From: an uncultured Clostridium sp.
GTDB taxonomy: Bacteria > Bacillota > Clostridia > TANB77 > CAG-465
Reading direction: 5' to 3'
DNA length: 6,797 nucleotides
NCBI GenBank assembly: GCA_900554875.1
Contig: USJA01000055.1
Coordinates: 1 to 6,797 of the forward strand
This document shows, piece after piece, positions 1 to 5,208 of this stretch. Below the pieces are notes generated by a model, which was given only the letters and a program-made list of their open reading frames with translations, was not told the DNA's origin and ran no database searches. The position numbers were made by a program, and so were the translations under genes. Numbering within the stretch: position 1 is the stretch's first letter; the number at the start of each line of letters is the position of its first letter.

Positions 1-31
1 TATGAATTCTTATTAAATTTTAATGGTAGTA

Positions 32-60
32 TGTAAAATTTTGGTATTCTATAGTATAAT
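32..60 (+). promoter_or_regulatory. Possible promoter of the three-gene operon
   Basis: A perfect TATAAT at 55-60 lies 40 bases before the first start codon. The -35 region (about 32-37, TGTAAA) is poor, so the promoter would be weak or need an activator. Such hexamers are common by chance in AT-rich DNA, and the real promoter could lie before the window. Confidence 0.35.
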
Positions 61-75
61 TTTGGTATGTAATAG
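34..75 (+). repeat. Tandem 21-bp repeat, two copies
   Basis: Two abutting 21-base units (34-54 and 55-75) match at 17 of 21 positions and share the core AATTTTGGTAT. The unit length is two helical turns, so the copies face the same side of the DNA. They cover the presumed promoter of the gene at 101, so a regulator site is possible. That role is inference; the repeat itself is seen directly. Confidence 0.6.
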
Positions 76-100
76 ATTCTTTATTGAGAGGTGATTATAA

Positions 101-832
101 ATGTTTGTTAATTATGCACATAGAGGTGCTTCTGCATACGCACCTGAAAATACAATGATATCATTTAGAAAAGCATTACAATTAGGTGCAAATGGAATTG
201 AATTAGATTTACAACGAACAAAAGATGGAAAAATTGTCATTTTTCATGATAAAAATATTGATAAGAAATCCAATGGAAAAGGTAAAATTAGTGATTATAC
301 ATATAAAGAATTATTAGATTTTGATTTTGGAAGTTGGTTTGATATAAAATATAAAGATGAAAGAATTGTTTTATTTGAAAACTTTGCCAAAGAATTTTTA
401 TCAAAAAATTTAACTTTTGCTATAGAATTAAAACAAGAAGGAATAGAAAAGGATGTCTTAGATATTATAAAAAAATATGCTACGCACGATGATATTTATA
501 TAACATCTTTTAATTTTAATGCTCTTAATAATGTTAGGGTGATAGATTCAAATATAAAATTGTCTTGGTTAATCGAAGATAGAATAAACATTGATAATAT
601 AAGTAAATTACTAGAAATTAATGGGATTCAAATATGTCCTAATGCAGAAGATGTTACAATAGAAGATATAAAATTAGCAAATAAAAGTGGAGTTAGAGTA
701 AGACTTTGGGGAGTTTCTAATGAAGATATAATGAGGAAAGCTTTTAATTTTAATATAGACGGAATGACTGTTAATTTTCCAGATAAACTTAAGGAATTAA
801 TGGAGGAAAAATATAATGGATGTAAATTTTAA
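101..832 (+). CDS. Glycerophosphodiester phosphodiesterase family protein
   Basis: This 243-aa cytoplasmic protein has no signal peptide. It belongs to the GDPD family (TIM-barrel), which hydrolyses glycerophosphodiesters to glycerol-3-phosphate and an alcohol using a divalent metal. The expected residues are all visible: H7-R8-G9, E16-N17-T18, E34 and D36 in ELD, H49-D50, then E109 and K111 in the IELK motif. The length is typical of the short bacterial UgpQ-like forms. Near the C-terminus the usual I-T-D-x-P-D-like segment reads TVNFPD. The start is fixed by AGAGGTGAT at 87-95, a strong match to the 16S tail. It overlaps the next gene by 17 bases, so the two are probably translationally coupled. 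The family is clear; the true substrate (glycerophosphodiester, lysophospholipid or other) is not shown. Confidence 0.9.
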   Translation: MFVNYAHRGASAYAPENTMISFRKALQLGANGIELDLQRTKDGKIVIFHDKNIDKKSNGKGKISDYTYKELLDFDFGSWFDIKYKDERIVLFENFAKEFLSKNLTFAIELKQEGIEKDVLDIIKKYATHDDIYITSFNFNALNNVRVIDSNIKLSWLIEDRINIDNISKLLEINGIQICPNAEDVTIEDIKLANKSGVRVRLWGVSNEDIMRKAFNFNIDGMTVNFPDKLKELMEEKYNGCKF

Positions 833-1313
833 TGATGAAATTATTTACGAAACTAAAAATTTTATAGTATGTATACCTAAAATGCCACATATTCCAAGAA
901 AAGATGGTGGGCATATTTGGATAAGAGCTAAAAAAAATAAACTTTGTAGTAGATTAGATTTAAATCCTAAAGAAGCAACAGAAGTGATGAGACTAACAAT
1001 GTTAATTAGCGAAGCAATGATAATCGGAATGAAAAATAGGAATATTAGTATAGAAAAAATAAACTATCAAGAAAATGGTAATTGGGCATATCGTAAAGGA
1101 AAAAATCCAGTTTTCCATATACATTTATATGGAAGAACAATAAATTCAAGAACTCAAACTTTTGGAGAAGCGCTAGTATTTCCAAACAAAGATACAGGTT
1201 TTTATGATAAATTTGAATCATTTAATTTTGACGATATAAGGGAGATAAAAAAGCAAATTTCAGTATTAGAAAATACTGAAAAGTATAATCCTAAAAATTG
1301 GAATTTAAAATAG
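816..1313 (+). CDS. HIT-superfamily protein with altered histidine triad
   Basis: This is a 165-aa soluble protein. Its N-terminal half has the HIT-like pattern of E12-T-x-N-F-I-V followed by G32-H33-I-W-I, and a conserved-looking N/G segment (YQENGNWAY, 84-92) precedes FHIHLYGR at 100-107. HIT proteins are nucleotide hydrolases or transferases with an H-x-H-x-H motif, whose middle histidine forms the nucleotidyl intermediate. Here H101 and H103 are present, but the third position is Y105, followed by G-R. Catalysis through H103 is therefore possible but the motif is degenerate. The start at 816 has GGAGG at 802-806 inside the previous gene. An extended C-terminal region (about 108-165) lies past the motif. 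Calling it a HIT relative is reasonable; the reaction is unknown. Confidence 0.65.
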   Translation: MDVNFNDEIIYETKNFIVCIPKMPHIPRKDGGHIWIRAKKNKLCSRLDLNPKEATEVMRLTMLISEAMIIGMKNRNISIEKINYQENGNWAYRKGKNPVFHIHLYGRTINSRTQTFGEALVFPNKDTGFYDKFESFNFDDIREIKKQISVLENTEKYNPKNWNLK

Positions 1314-1333
1314 TTTATTGAAAGGATAATATT

Positions 1334-1870
1334 ATGAATATTTATGTTATAAGACATGGTAGAACAAATAATAATGATTTAGGACTATTTAATGGAAGAA
1401 ATGATGAAGATATAAATGATATAGGAATAGAACAAGCAAAAAAAGTAAGAGATACTTTAAGAAAAATTAATATAGATTTGATTATATGTTCTCCTATGAA
1501 AAGAACAAAACATACAGCAAATATTATAAACATAAACAACATCCCTATAATTTATGATAACAGATTGATAGAAAGAGATACTGGTGATATAACATTAATG
1601 CCCTATGAAATAATTGATAGAGAAGAATATTGGAATTATTATTCTACTAAATATAAAAACGTAGAAACAGTAGATAATTTATTAAAAAGAGTTTATTCTT
1701 GTATTAATGATATAATTAAAAATTATAATAATAAAAATATTTTAATAGTTACGCATAATGGTGTAGCAAGAGCAATATATGTGTATTTTAATGGTATTCC
1801 AAAAGATGGCAAGATTTGGAAAATTGGAACACAAAAAAATTGTGAAATTAGAAAATATAATATAAAATAA
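1334..1870 (+). CDS. Histidine phosphatase family protein (phosphoglycerate mutase-like)
   Basis: This 178-aa cytoplasmic enzyme is of the histidine phosphatase superfamily. The motif R7-H8-G9-R10-T11 carries the histidine that is phosphorylated. R57 in CSPMKRTKHTA, E80 (probable acid/base) and H141 in the THNG motif complete the catalytic pocket. The length fits the small phosphatase branch (CobC or PhoE type) rather than true glycolytic mutases, which are longer. Substrate cannot be told from sequence; small phosphate esters or nucleotides are likely. AAAGGAT at 1321-1327 sets the start. It is the last gene of the operon, 20 bases after the HIT-like gene. It could remove the phosphate released by the two upstream activities, but that is inference. 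Confidence 0.88.
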   Translation: MNIYVIRHGRTNNNDLGLFNGRNDEDINDIGIEQAKKVRDTLRKINIDLIICSPMKRTKHTANIININNIPIIYDNRLIERDTGDITLMPYEIIDREEYWNYYSTKYKNVETVDNLLKRVYSCINDIIKNYNNKNILIVTHNGVARAIYVYFNGIPKDGKIWKIGTQKNCEIRKYNIK

Positions 1871-1877
1871 AAGGTCC

Positions 1878-1948
1878 TGGGAATTCCCATAGTAGAATTT
1901 ATGGGGGAGTATAAATTCAGTGCTGGTTAGACACAAATTTTATTCCCA
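1878..1948. other. Foldable element of unknown function after the operon
   Basis: The element begins 7 bases past the phosphatase stop. A 7-bp closing helix pairs TGGGAAT (1878-1884) with ATTCCCA (1942-1948). Inside are a perfect 8-bp hairpin (GAATTTAT 1895-1902 with ATAAATTC 1911-1918, loop GGGGGAGT) and a 4-bp hairpin (GTGC 1921-1924 is one arm, shifted by one from 1920; ACAC about 1931-1934 the other). The G-rich loop can also pair with TCCC at 1885-1888. This gives a three-way junction with possible pseudoknot on either strand. There is no U-tract on the + strand, so it is not a standard terminator. I recognise no riboswitch or ribozyme core. Confidence 0.35.
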
Positions 1949-1960
1949 AATTTAAAAATA

Positions 1961-1997
1961 TATAATAAAAACTCACGAACTTTTAAGCCCGTAAGTT
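1961..1997 (-). terminator. Intrinsic terminator of tRNA-Thr
   Basis: Read on the minus strand, an 11-bp helix (AACTTACGGGC with GTTCGTGAGTT, G-U pairs included; arms at 1987-1997 and 1970-1980) has the 6-nt loop TTAAAA and is followed by a T-rich tail (TTTTTATTATA). It lies 10 bases beyond the tRNA 3' end. The + strand side lacks a U-tract, so it should work only for the tRNA. Confidence 0.8.
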
Positions 1998-2006
1998 GTA
2001 TTCAAA

Positions 2007-2082
2007 TGGAGCTATTAGGGAGAATCGAACTCCCGACCTACAGGTTACGAATCTGTTGCTCTACCAACTGAGCTATAATAGC
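2007..2082 (-). tRNA. tRNA-Thr (anticodon CGT)
   Basis: This is a complete 76-nt cloverleaf with encoded CCA (2007-2009). The acceptor stem pairs GCTATTA with TAATAGC, the D arm is GCTC/GAGC, the T arm is GGGAG-TTCGATT-CTCCC, and the variable loop is 5 nt. The anticodon CGT (2047-2049) follows T33 in the loop TTCGTAA and reads the ACG threonine codon. The discriminator base is T, which I recall from clostridial tRNA-Thr. The anticodon stem has an A31-C39 mismatch next to the loop. A promoter and a terminator of its own flank it, so it is a single-gene unit facing away from infA. Confidence 0.95.
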
Positions 2083-2094
2083 ATATATATTGTT

Positions 2095-2123
2095 ATTATA
2101 GAATATATACTTAAAAAATTCAA
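2095..2123 (-). promoter_or_regulatory. Promoter of tRNA-Thr
   Basis: On the minus strand TTGAAT (2118-2123) and TATAAT (2095-2100) are separated by exactly 17 bases. The -10 box ends 12 bases before the tRNA 5' end, so transcription would start a few bases upstream of the mature tRNA. Confidence 0.8.
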
Positions 2124-2161
2124 TAAATGCATGGAAAAAATAATAAAATTATTAAAAAATG

Positions 2162-2190
2162 TTGACAATTAGAGTTAAAAAAGTTATAAT
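2162..2190 (+). promoter_or_regulatory. Strong promoter of the infA-rplQ operon
   Basis: A perfect consensus housekeeping promoter is present: TTGACA (2162-2167), a 17-base spacer and TATAAT (2185-2190). The preceding 25 or so bases are almost pure A/T with A-runs, as in an UP element. The predicted start near 2197 leaves a leader of about 64 bases before infA. It is the obvious main promoter for the translation and RNA polymerase genes downstream. Confidence 0.9.
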
Positions 2191-2202
2191 GTATATGTTA
2201 AC

Positions 2203-2236
2203 TTTTGCTTATTTTATATGCGTAAAGTGAGTAAAA
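2203..2236 (+). promoter_or_regulatory. Leader hairpin in the infA 5' UTR
   Basis: Bases 2203-2216 and 2223-2236 form an unbroken 14-bp helix (three G-U pairs) with the 6-nt loop TATGCG. It starts about 6 bases after the predicted transcription start and ends 10 bases before the ribosome binding site. It could stabilise the 5' end or regulate translation. The helix is weak in G-C, so its stability needs calculation. Confidence 0.5.
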
Positions 2237-2260
2237 ATTTTGTAATAGGAGGAATGAATA

Positions 2261-2479
2261 GTGGCTAAAGATGATGTTATTGAAGTTGATGGAATAGTTA
2301 CAGATGCTTTACCTAATGCTAACTTTAAGGTTAAACTTGAAAATGGTCATGAGGTTTTAGCTCATATTTCTGGAAAACTAAGAATGCATTACATTAAAAT
2401 TTTACCTGGAGATAAAGTTAAGCTTGAACTTTCAACATATGACTTAACTAAAGGTAGAATAACTTGGAGAGGAAAATAA
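2261..2479 (+). CDS. infA: Translation initiation factor IF-1
   Basis: IF-1 is a single OB-fold protein that binds the ribosomal A site of the 30S subunit during initiation and assists IF-2 and IF-3. The 72-aa product has the full family length and recognisable pattern: MAKDDVIEVDG at the start, LENGHEVLAHISGKLR in the middle, and a DLTKGRITWR end. The start is GTG at 2261, set by AGGAGG at 2247-2252 with an 8-base spacer; the ATG at 2254 runs into a stop after four codons. It is the first gene of the operon, directly behind a consensus promoter. In most Firmicutes it follows secY-adk-map, which are not here. Confidence 0.97.
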   Translation: MAKDDVIEVDGIVTDALPNANFKVKLENGHEVLAHISGKLRMHYIKILPGDKVKLELSTYDLTKGRITWRGK

Positions 2480-2501
2480 TCCTATTATATTAAAATCATG
2501 C

Positions 2502-2572
2502 AATAAGCATAAAACTAGAGCGGCTGTAAAAGGCATGGCCTTAATGTCTTTTATTTTAGTTTCATGTTTATT
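2502..2572 (+). promoter_or_regulatory. Long bulged hairpin between infA and rpmJ (candidate cis-regulatory RNA)
   Basis: Bases 2502-2520 pair with 2554-2572 in a 19-position helix with one A-C mismatch and three G-U pairs. Bases 2527-2536 pair with 2544-2553 in a second helix of 10 bp with loop GGCCTTA. The two helices abut on the 3' side, and a six-base bulge (CGGCTG, 2521-2526) lies on the 5' side. GGCT in the bulge (2522-2525) can pair with GGCC in the loop (2537-2540), giving a possible pseudoknot. There is no U-tract after it, so it is unlikely to be a simple terminator. A ribosomal-protein or IF-1 response element, or an RNase processing site, are options; none is shown. Confidence 0.6.
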
Positions 2573-2585
2573 ATATAACTTACTT

Positions 2586-2604
2586 TTGTTAAATTTATTA
2601 ACAA
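2586..2604 (+). promoter_or_regulatory. Small hairpin before the rpmJ ribosome binding site
   Basis: TTGTTAA (2586-2592) and TTAACAA (2598-2604) form a perfect 7-bp hairpin with a 5-base loop, 7 bases before the AAGGAGG of rpmJ at 2612-2618. It is almost all A-U and could help set access to the rpmJ site, or be chance in AT-rich DNA. Confidence 0.35.
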
Positions 2605-2625
2605 GTATTTTAAGGAGGAATTAAA

Positions 2626-2739
2626 ATGAAAGTAAGACCATCAGTAAAAAAGATTTGTGAGAAGTGCAAAGTGATTAGAAGAAATGGCGTAGTTAGAGTT
2701 ATTTGTGAAAATCCAAAGCACAAACAAAGACAAGGTTAA
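2626..2739 (+). CDS. rpmJ: 50S ribosomal protein L36
   Basis: This 37-aa protein is the smallest of the large ribosomal subunit and binds 23S rRNA. It begins MKVRPSVKKICEKCK and ends KHKQRQG, as the family does. The zinc-ribbon ligands C11, C14, C27 and H32 are all present, so this is the zinc-binding (C+) form; a zinc-independent paralogue may exist elsewhere in the genome but is not in this window. AAGGAGG at 2612-2618 sets the start. It follows infA after an unusually long 146-base gap holding two hairpins, and leads into rpsM after 19 bases. Confidence 0.96.
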   Translation: MKVRPSVKKICEKCKVIRRNGVVRVICENPKHKQRQG

Positions 2740-2758
2740 TGTGGGGGTGTAAGAGTAA

Positions 2759-3130
2759 ATGGCACGTATAGCTGGAGTAGATTTACCAAAACAAAAAGTA
2801 GCAGAAATAGGACTAACATCTATATATGGAATTGGTCGTTCTGCATCAAGAAAAATACTTGCAGAAGCAGGTATTGAACCAACAAAAAGAGTTAAAGATT
2901 TTACAGAAGAAGATGAAGCAAAAATAAGAGAAATAATCGATAGAGATTATACAGTAGAAGGAGATCTTCGTAAAGAAGTATCTTTAAACATCAAAAGATT
3001 AATGGAAATTAATTGCTATAGAGGACAAAGACATAAAAGAAGACTTCCTGTAAGAGGTCAAAGAACAAAAACTAATGCTAGAACTAGAAAAGGTCCTAGA
3101 AAAACAATAGCAGGAAAGAAAGGAGTATAG
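2759..3130 (+). CDS. rpsM: 30S ribosomal protein S13
   Basis: S13 sits in the head of the 30S subunit, contacts the P-site tRNA and forms bridges with the large subunit. The 123-aa product has the family start MARIAGVDLPKQK, the YGIGRSASRKIL helix-hairpin region, the conserved CYRGQRHKRRLPVRGQRT segment (about 87-104) and a basic tail ending GKKGV. Length is normal. The ribosome binding site is GGGGGTG at 2743-2749, which pairs with the 16S tail through one G-U. The ribosome binding site for rpsK lies within the last codons of this gene, so the two are likely translated in a coupled way. Confidence 0.97.
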   Translation: MARIAGVDLPKQKVAEIGLTSIYGIGRSASRKILAEAGIEPTKRVKDFTEEDEAKIREIIDRDYTVEGDLRKEVSLNIKRLMEINCYRGQRHKRRLPVRGQRTKTNARTRKGPRKTIAGKKGV

Positions 3131-3136
3131 TTAGAA

Positions 3137-3529
3137 ATGGCAGATAAAAGAAAATCAGTTTCAAAGAAAAAAGTAAAAAAGAATATTTCAACTGGTGCAG
3201 CTCACATACAATCTTCATTTAACAATACAATTGTTACAATGACTGATTCTCAAGGTAACGTTATATCTTGGGCAAGTGCTGGTGGACTTGGATTTAAAGG
3301 TTCAAGAAAAAATACTCCTTTTGCTGCAGGTCAAGCAGCTGAAACAGCAGCTAATGCAGCTAAAGAGCATGGTTTAAAAAGTGTAGAAGTGTTTGTAAAA
3401 GGACCTGGTTCTGGAAGAGAAGCAGCTATAAGAGCACTTCAAACAGCTGGATTGGAAATAAACATGATAAAAGATGTTACTCCAATACCACATAATGGTT
3501 GTAGACCACCAAAGAGAAGAAGAGTATAG
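3137..3529 (+). CDS. rpsK: 30S ribosomal protein S11
   Basis: S11 lies on the platform of the 30S subunit and helps form the mRNA exit region near the E site. The 130-aa protein has a lysine-rich N-terminus, then the hallmark GAAHIQSSFNNTIVTMTDSQG segment split around residue 30, the WASAGGLGFKGSRK stretch, the KGPGSGREAAIRAL loop and the terminal PIPHNGCRPPKRRRV. The start is 6 bases after rpsM; AGGAG at 3121-3125 lies inside rpsM with an 11-base spacer. No anomaly is seen. Confidence 0.97.
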   Translation: MADKRKSVSKKKVKKNISTGAAHIQSSFNNTIVTMTDSQGNVISWASAGGLGFKGSRKNTPFAAGQAAETAANAAKEHGLKSVEVFVKGPGSGREAAIRALQTAGLEINMIKDVTPIPHNGCRPPKRRRV

Positions 3530-3547
3530 TGGGGGTGTAAATATAAA

Positions 3548-4177
3548 ATGGCAAGATATACAGATGCAGTATGTAAAAAGTGCAGAAGAGAAGGCACAAA
3601 ACTTTTCTTAAAAGGCACAAGATGTAATTCAAATAAATGTGCAATTGATAGAAGATCTTATGCTCCAGGACAACATGGTAAAAATAGAGTAAAATTATCA
3701 GAATATGGTCTTCAATTAAGAGCAAAACAAAGAGCTAAAGAATATTATGGGGTTTCAGAATCTCAATTTAGAAAATATTATGAAGAAGCTTTCAGACGTG
3801 AAGGAGTAACTTCAGATATCTTATTCGAACAATTAGAACTTAGACTTGATAATGTAGCATACAGAATGGGAATTGGTACTTCAAGAGCTGAAGCAAGACA
3901 ACTAGTAGGATATAAAGTACTAGATGTTAATGGTAAGAAAGTAAACATCCCTTCATATATTTGTAAAGTAGGAGATGTTATCTCTTTAAGAGATGCTAAA
4001 AAAGATAATAAAACAGTAGTTTCTGTAATGGAAACTAACAAATTAAAAGCAGTACCAGCATGGTTAGAATTAAATAAAGATAGAACAGAGGCAAAAGTTT
4101 TAAGAAAACCAACTAGAGAAGATGTTGATCTTGAAGTTCAAGAAAGTCTAATCGTTGAGTTATACTCTAAGAACTAA
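3548..4177 (+). CDS. rpsD: 30S ribosomal protein S4
   Basis: S4 is a primary 16S rRNA binder that starts 30S assembly, and in several bacteria also represses its own mRNA. The 209-aa product has four cysteines (C9, C12, C26, C31), which makes it the zinc-binding form found in many Clostridia. The signature RRSYAPGQHG follows at about 36-45. The S4 RNA-binding domain begins near residue 97 (LELRLDNVAYRMG). The ribosome binding site is GGGGGTG within a 12-base string identical to that before rpsM. Bacillus subtilis keeps rpsD outside this cluster, whereas here it sits in the cluster between rpsK and rpoA. Confidence 0.97.
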   Translation: MARYTDAVCKKCRREGTKLFLKGTRCNSNKCAIDRRSYAPGQHGKNRVKLSEYGLQLRAKQRAKEYYGVSESQFRKYYEEAFRREGVTSDILFEQLELRLDNVAYRMGIGTSRAEARQLVGYKVLDVNGKKVNIPSYICKVGDVISLRDAKKDNKTVVSVMETNKLKAVPAWLELNKDRTEAKVLRKPTREDVDLEVQESLIVELYSKN

Positions 4178-4226
4178 TTAAATCATTTAATTAAGTTATA
4201 TATAATACGTGTAATCAGAGCGTATT
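4175..4226 (+). promoter_or_regulatory. Palindrome and hairpin between rpsD and rpoA
   Basis: A perfect palindrome TAATTAAAT-C-ATTTAATTA (4175-4193) starts at the rpsD stop codon. A second hairpin pairs AATACG (4204-4209) with CGTATT (4221-4226) around an 11-base loop and ends just before the AAAGGAGG of rpoA (4227-4234). There is no U-tract. Likely roles are mRNA processing or tuning of rpoA translation; both are inference. Confidence 0.4.
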
Positions 4227-4241
4227 AAAGGAGGAATTAAA

Positions 4242-5189
4242 ATGGTTGAAATGCAAAGACCTGAAATAAAATGTGTTGAAGTTAACGCTGACACATATTA
4301 TGCAAGATTTGAGGCACAGCCTCTTGAAAGAGGATTTGGAATTACACTTGGTAATTCACTAAGAAGAATTCTACTTTCATCACTACCAGGGTATGCTATA
4401 AATACAATAAAAATTGCAGGGGTAACTCATGAATTTACAACAATACCAGGAGTTACAGAAGATGTTACAGATTTAATACTTAATTTAAAACAAGTATGTT
4501 TAAAATCTACTGACATGGATAAAAAAGATATCACTATAAAAGCTAAAGGACCATGTGAGGTTACAGCTGGAGATATTATAACTGATTCAACAATAGAAGT
4601 TGTAAACAAAGATTTACATATTGCTTATGTTGATGATGGAGCAGAATTAGATATTGAAATGACTGCTGTAAAAGGTAGAGGATATGTTGAAGGAAAAAGA
4701 GAAAAAGATTCAACAGATGCTATAAACGTTTTACCAATTGATTCAATATTTACACCTGTTAAAAAAGTTAATTTCCAAGTTGAAAAAACAAGAGTTGGTC
4801 AAGATCCAAACTATGATAAATTAATTATTGAAATTTGGACAAATGGTGTTATAGAACCATATGAAGCTTTAAGTATGGCTGCTAAAATCTTAAATGAACA
4901 TTTAGAAATGTTTATTGATTTATCTGAAATAGCTAAAAATATGTCAATAATGTCTCAAAAAGAATTATCTATGAAAGATAAAATTTTAGAAACATCAATT
5001 GAAGATTTAGAGTTCTCAGTAAGATCATATAACTGTCTAAAGAGAGCAGGTATACATACAGTTGCAGATATAGTAAATAAATCTGAACAAGATATGATAA
5101 AAGTTAGAAATCTAGGTAAAAAATCACTAGATGAAGTAATGAATAAAATTGCAGAACTTGGACTTGAATTTAAAAACAAGGACGAGTAA
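4242..5189 (+). CDS. rpoA: DNA-directed RNA polymerase subunit alpha
   Basis: The alpha subunit dimerises to start RNA polymerase assembly, and its C-terminal domain touches UP elements and activators. The 315-aa protein is of normal Gram-positive length. The N-terminal domain (about 1-230) has the dimer and beta-contact region PLERGFGITLGNSLRRILLS near 28-47. A linker (about 231-248) leads to the C-terminal domain with V-R261-S-Y-N264-C-L-K267, which matches E. coli R265, N268 and K271 of the DNA-binding determinant, followed by RNLGKKSLDEV. That this domain is intact fits the A-rich sequence upstream of the operon promoter. AAAGGAGG at 4227-4234 gives a strong start. Confidence 0.98.
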   Translation: MVEMQRPEIKCVEVNADTYYARFEAQPLERGFGITLGNSLRRILLSSLPGYAINTIKIAGVTHEFTTIPGVTEDVTDLILNLKQVCLKSTDMDKKDITIKAKGPCEVTAGDIITDSTIEVVNKDLHIAYVDDGAELDIEMTAVKGRGYVEGKREKDSTDAINVLPIDSIFTPVKKVNFQVEKTRVGQDPNYDKLIIEIWTNGVIEPYEALSMAAKILNEHLEMFIDLSEIAKNMSIMSQKELSMKDKILETSIEDLEFSVRSYNCLKRAGIHTVADIVNKSEQDMIKVRNLGKKSLDEVMNKIAELGLEFKNKDE

Positions 5190-5208
5190 TTAAAGGAGGA
5201 TAAGCAAA

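Noticed and set aside
1878..1948. Hammerhead, Mn2+ (yybP-ykoY), purine or T-box element
   Set aside because: The hammerhead core (CTGATGA and GAAA), the T-box TGGNACCGCG and the purine junction are missing; GGGGAGTA recalls the yybP-ykoY element, but its partner segments are absent and no gene follows on the + strand.
1970..1997. The tRNA terminator hairpin also ending the upstream operon
   Set aside because: On the + strand the stem is followed by GTATTCAAATGG without a U-tract.
2007..2040. tRNA-Thr 3' end as an integration (att) site
   Set aside because: No second copy of the tRNA 3' sequence and no integrase gene are visible in the window.
4201..4206. TATAAT before rpoA as an internal promoter
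   Set aside because: The -35 position holds TTAAAT at best, there is no extended -10 TG, and the spacer is nearly all A/T, where such matches are expected by chance.
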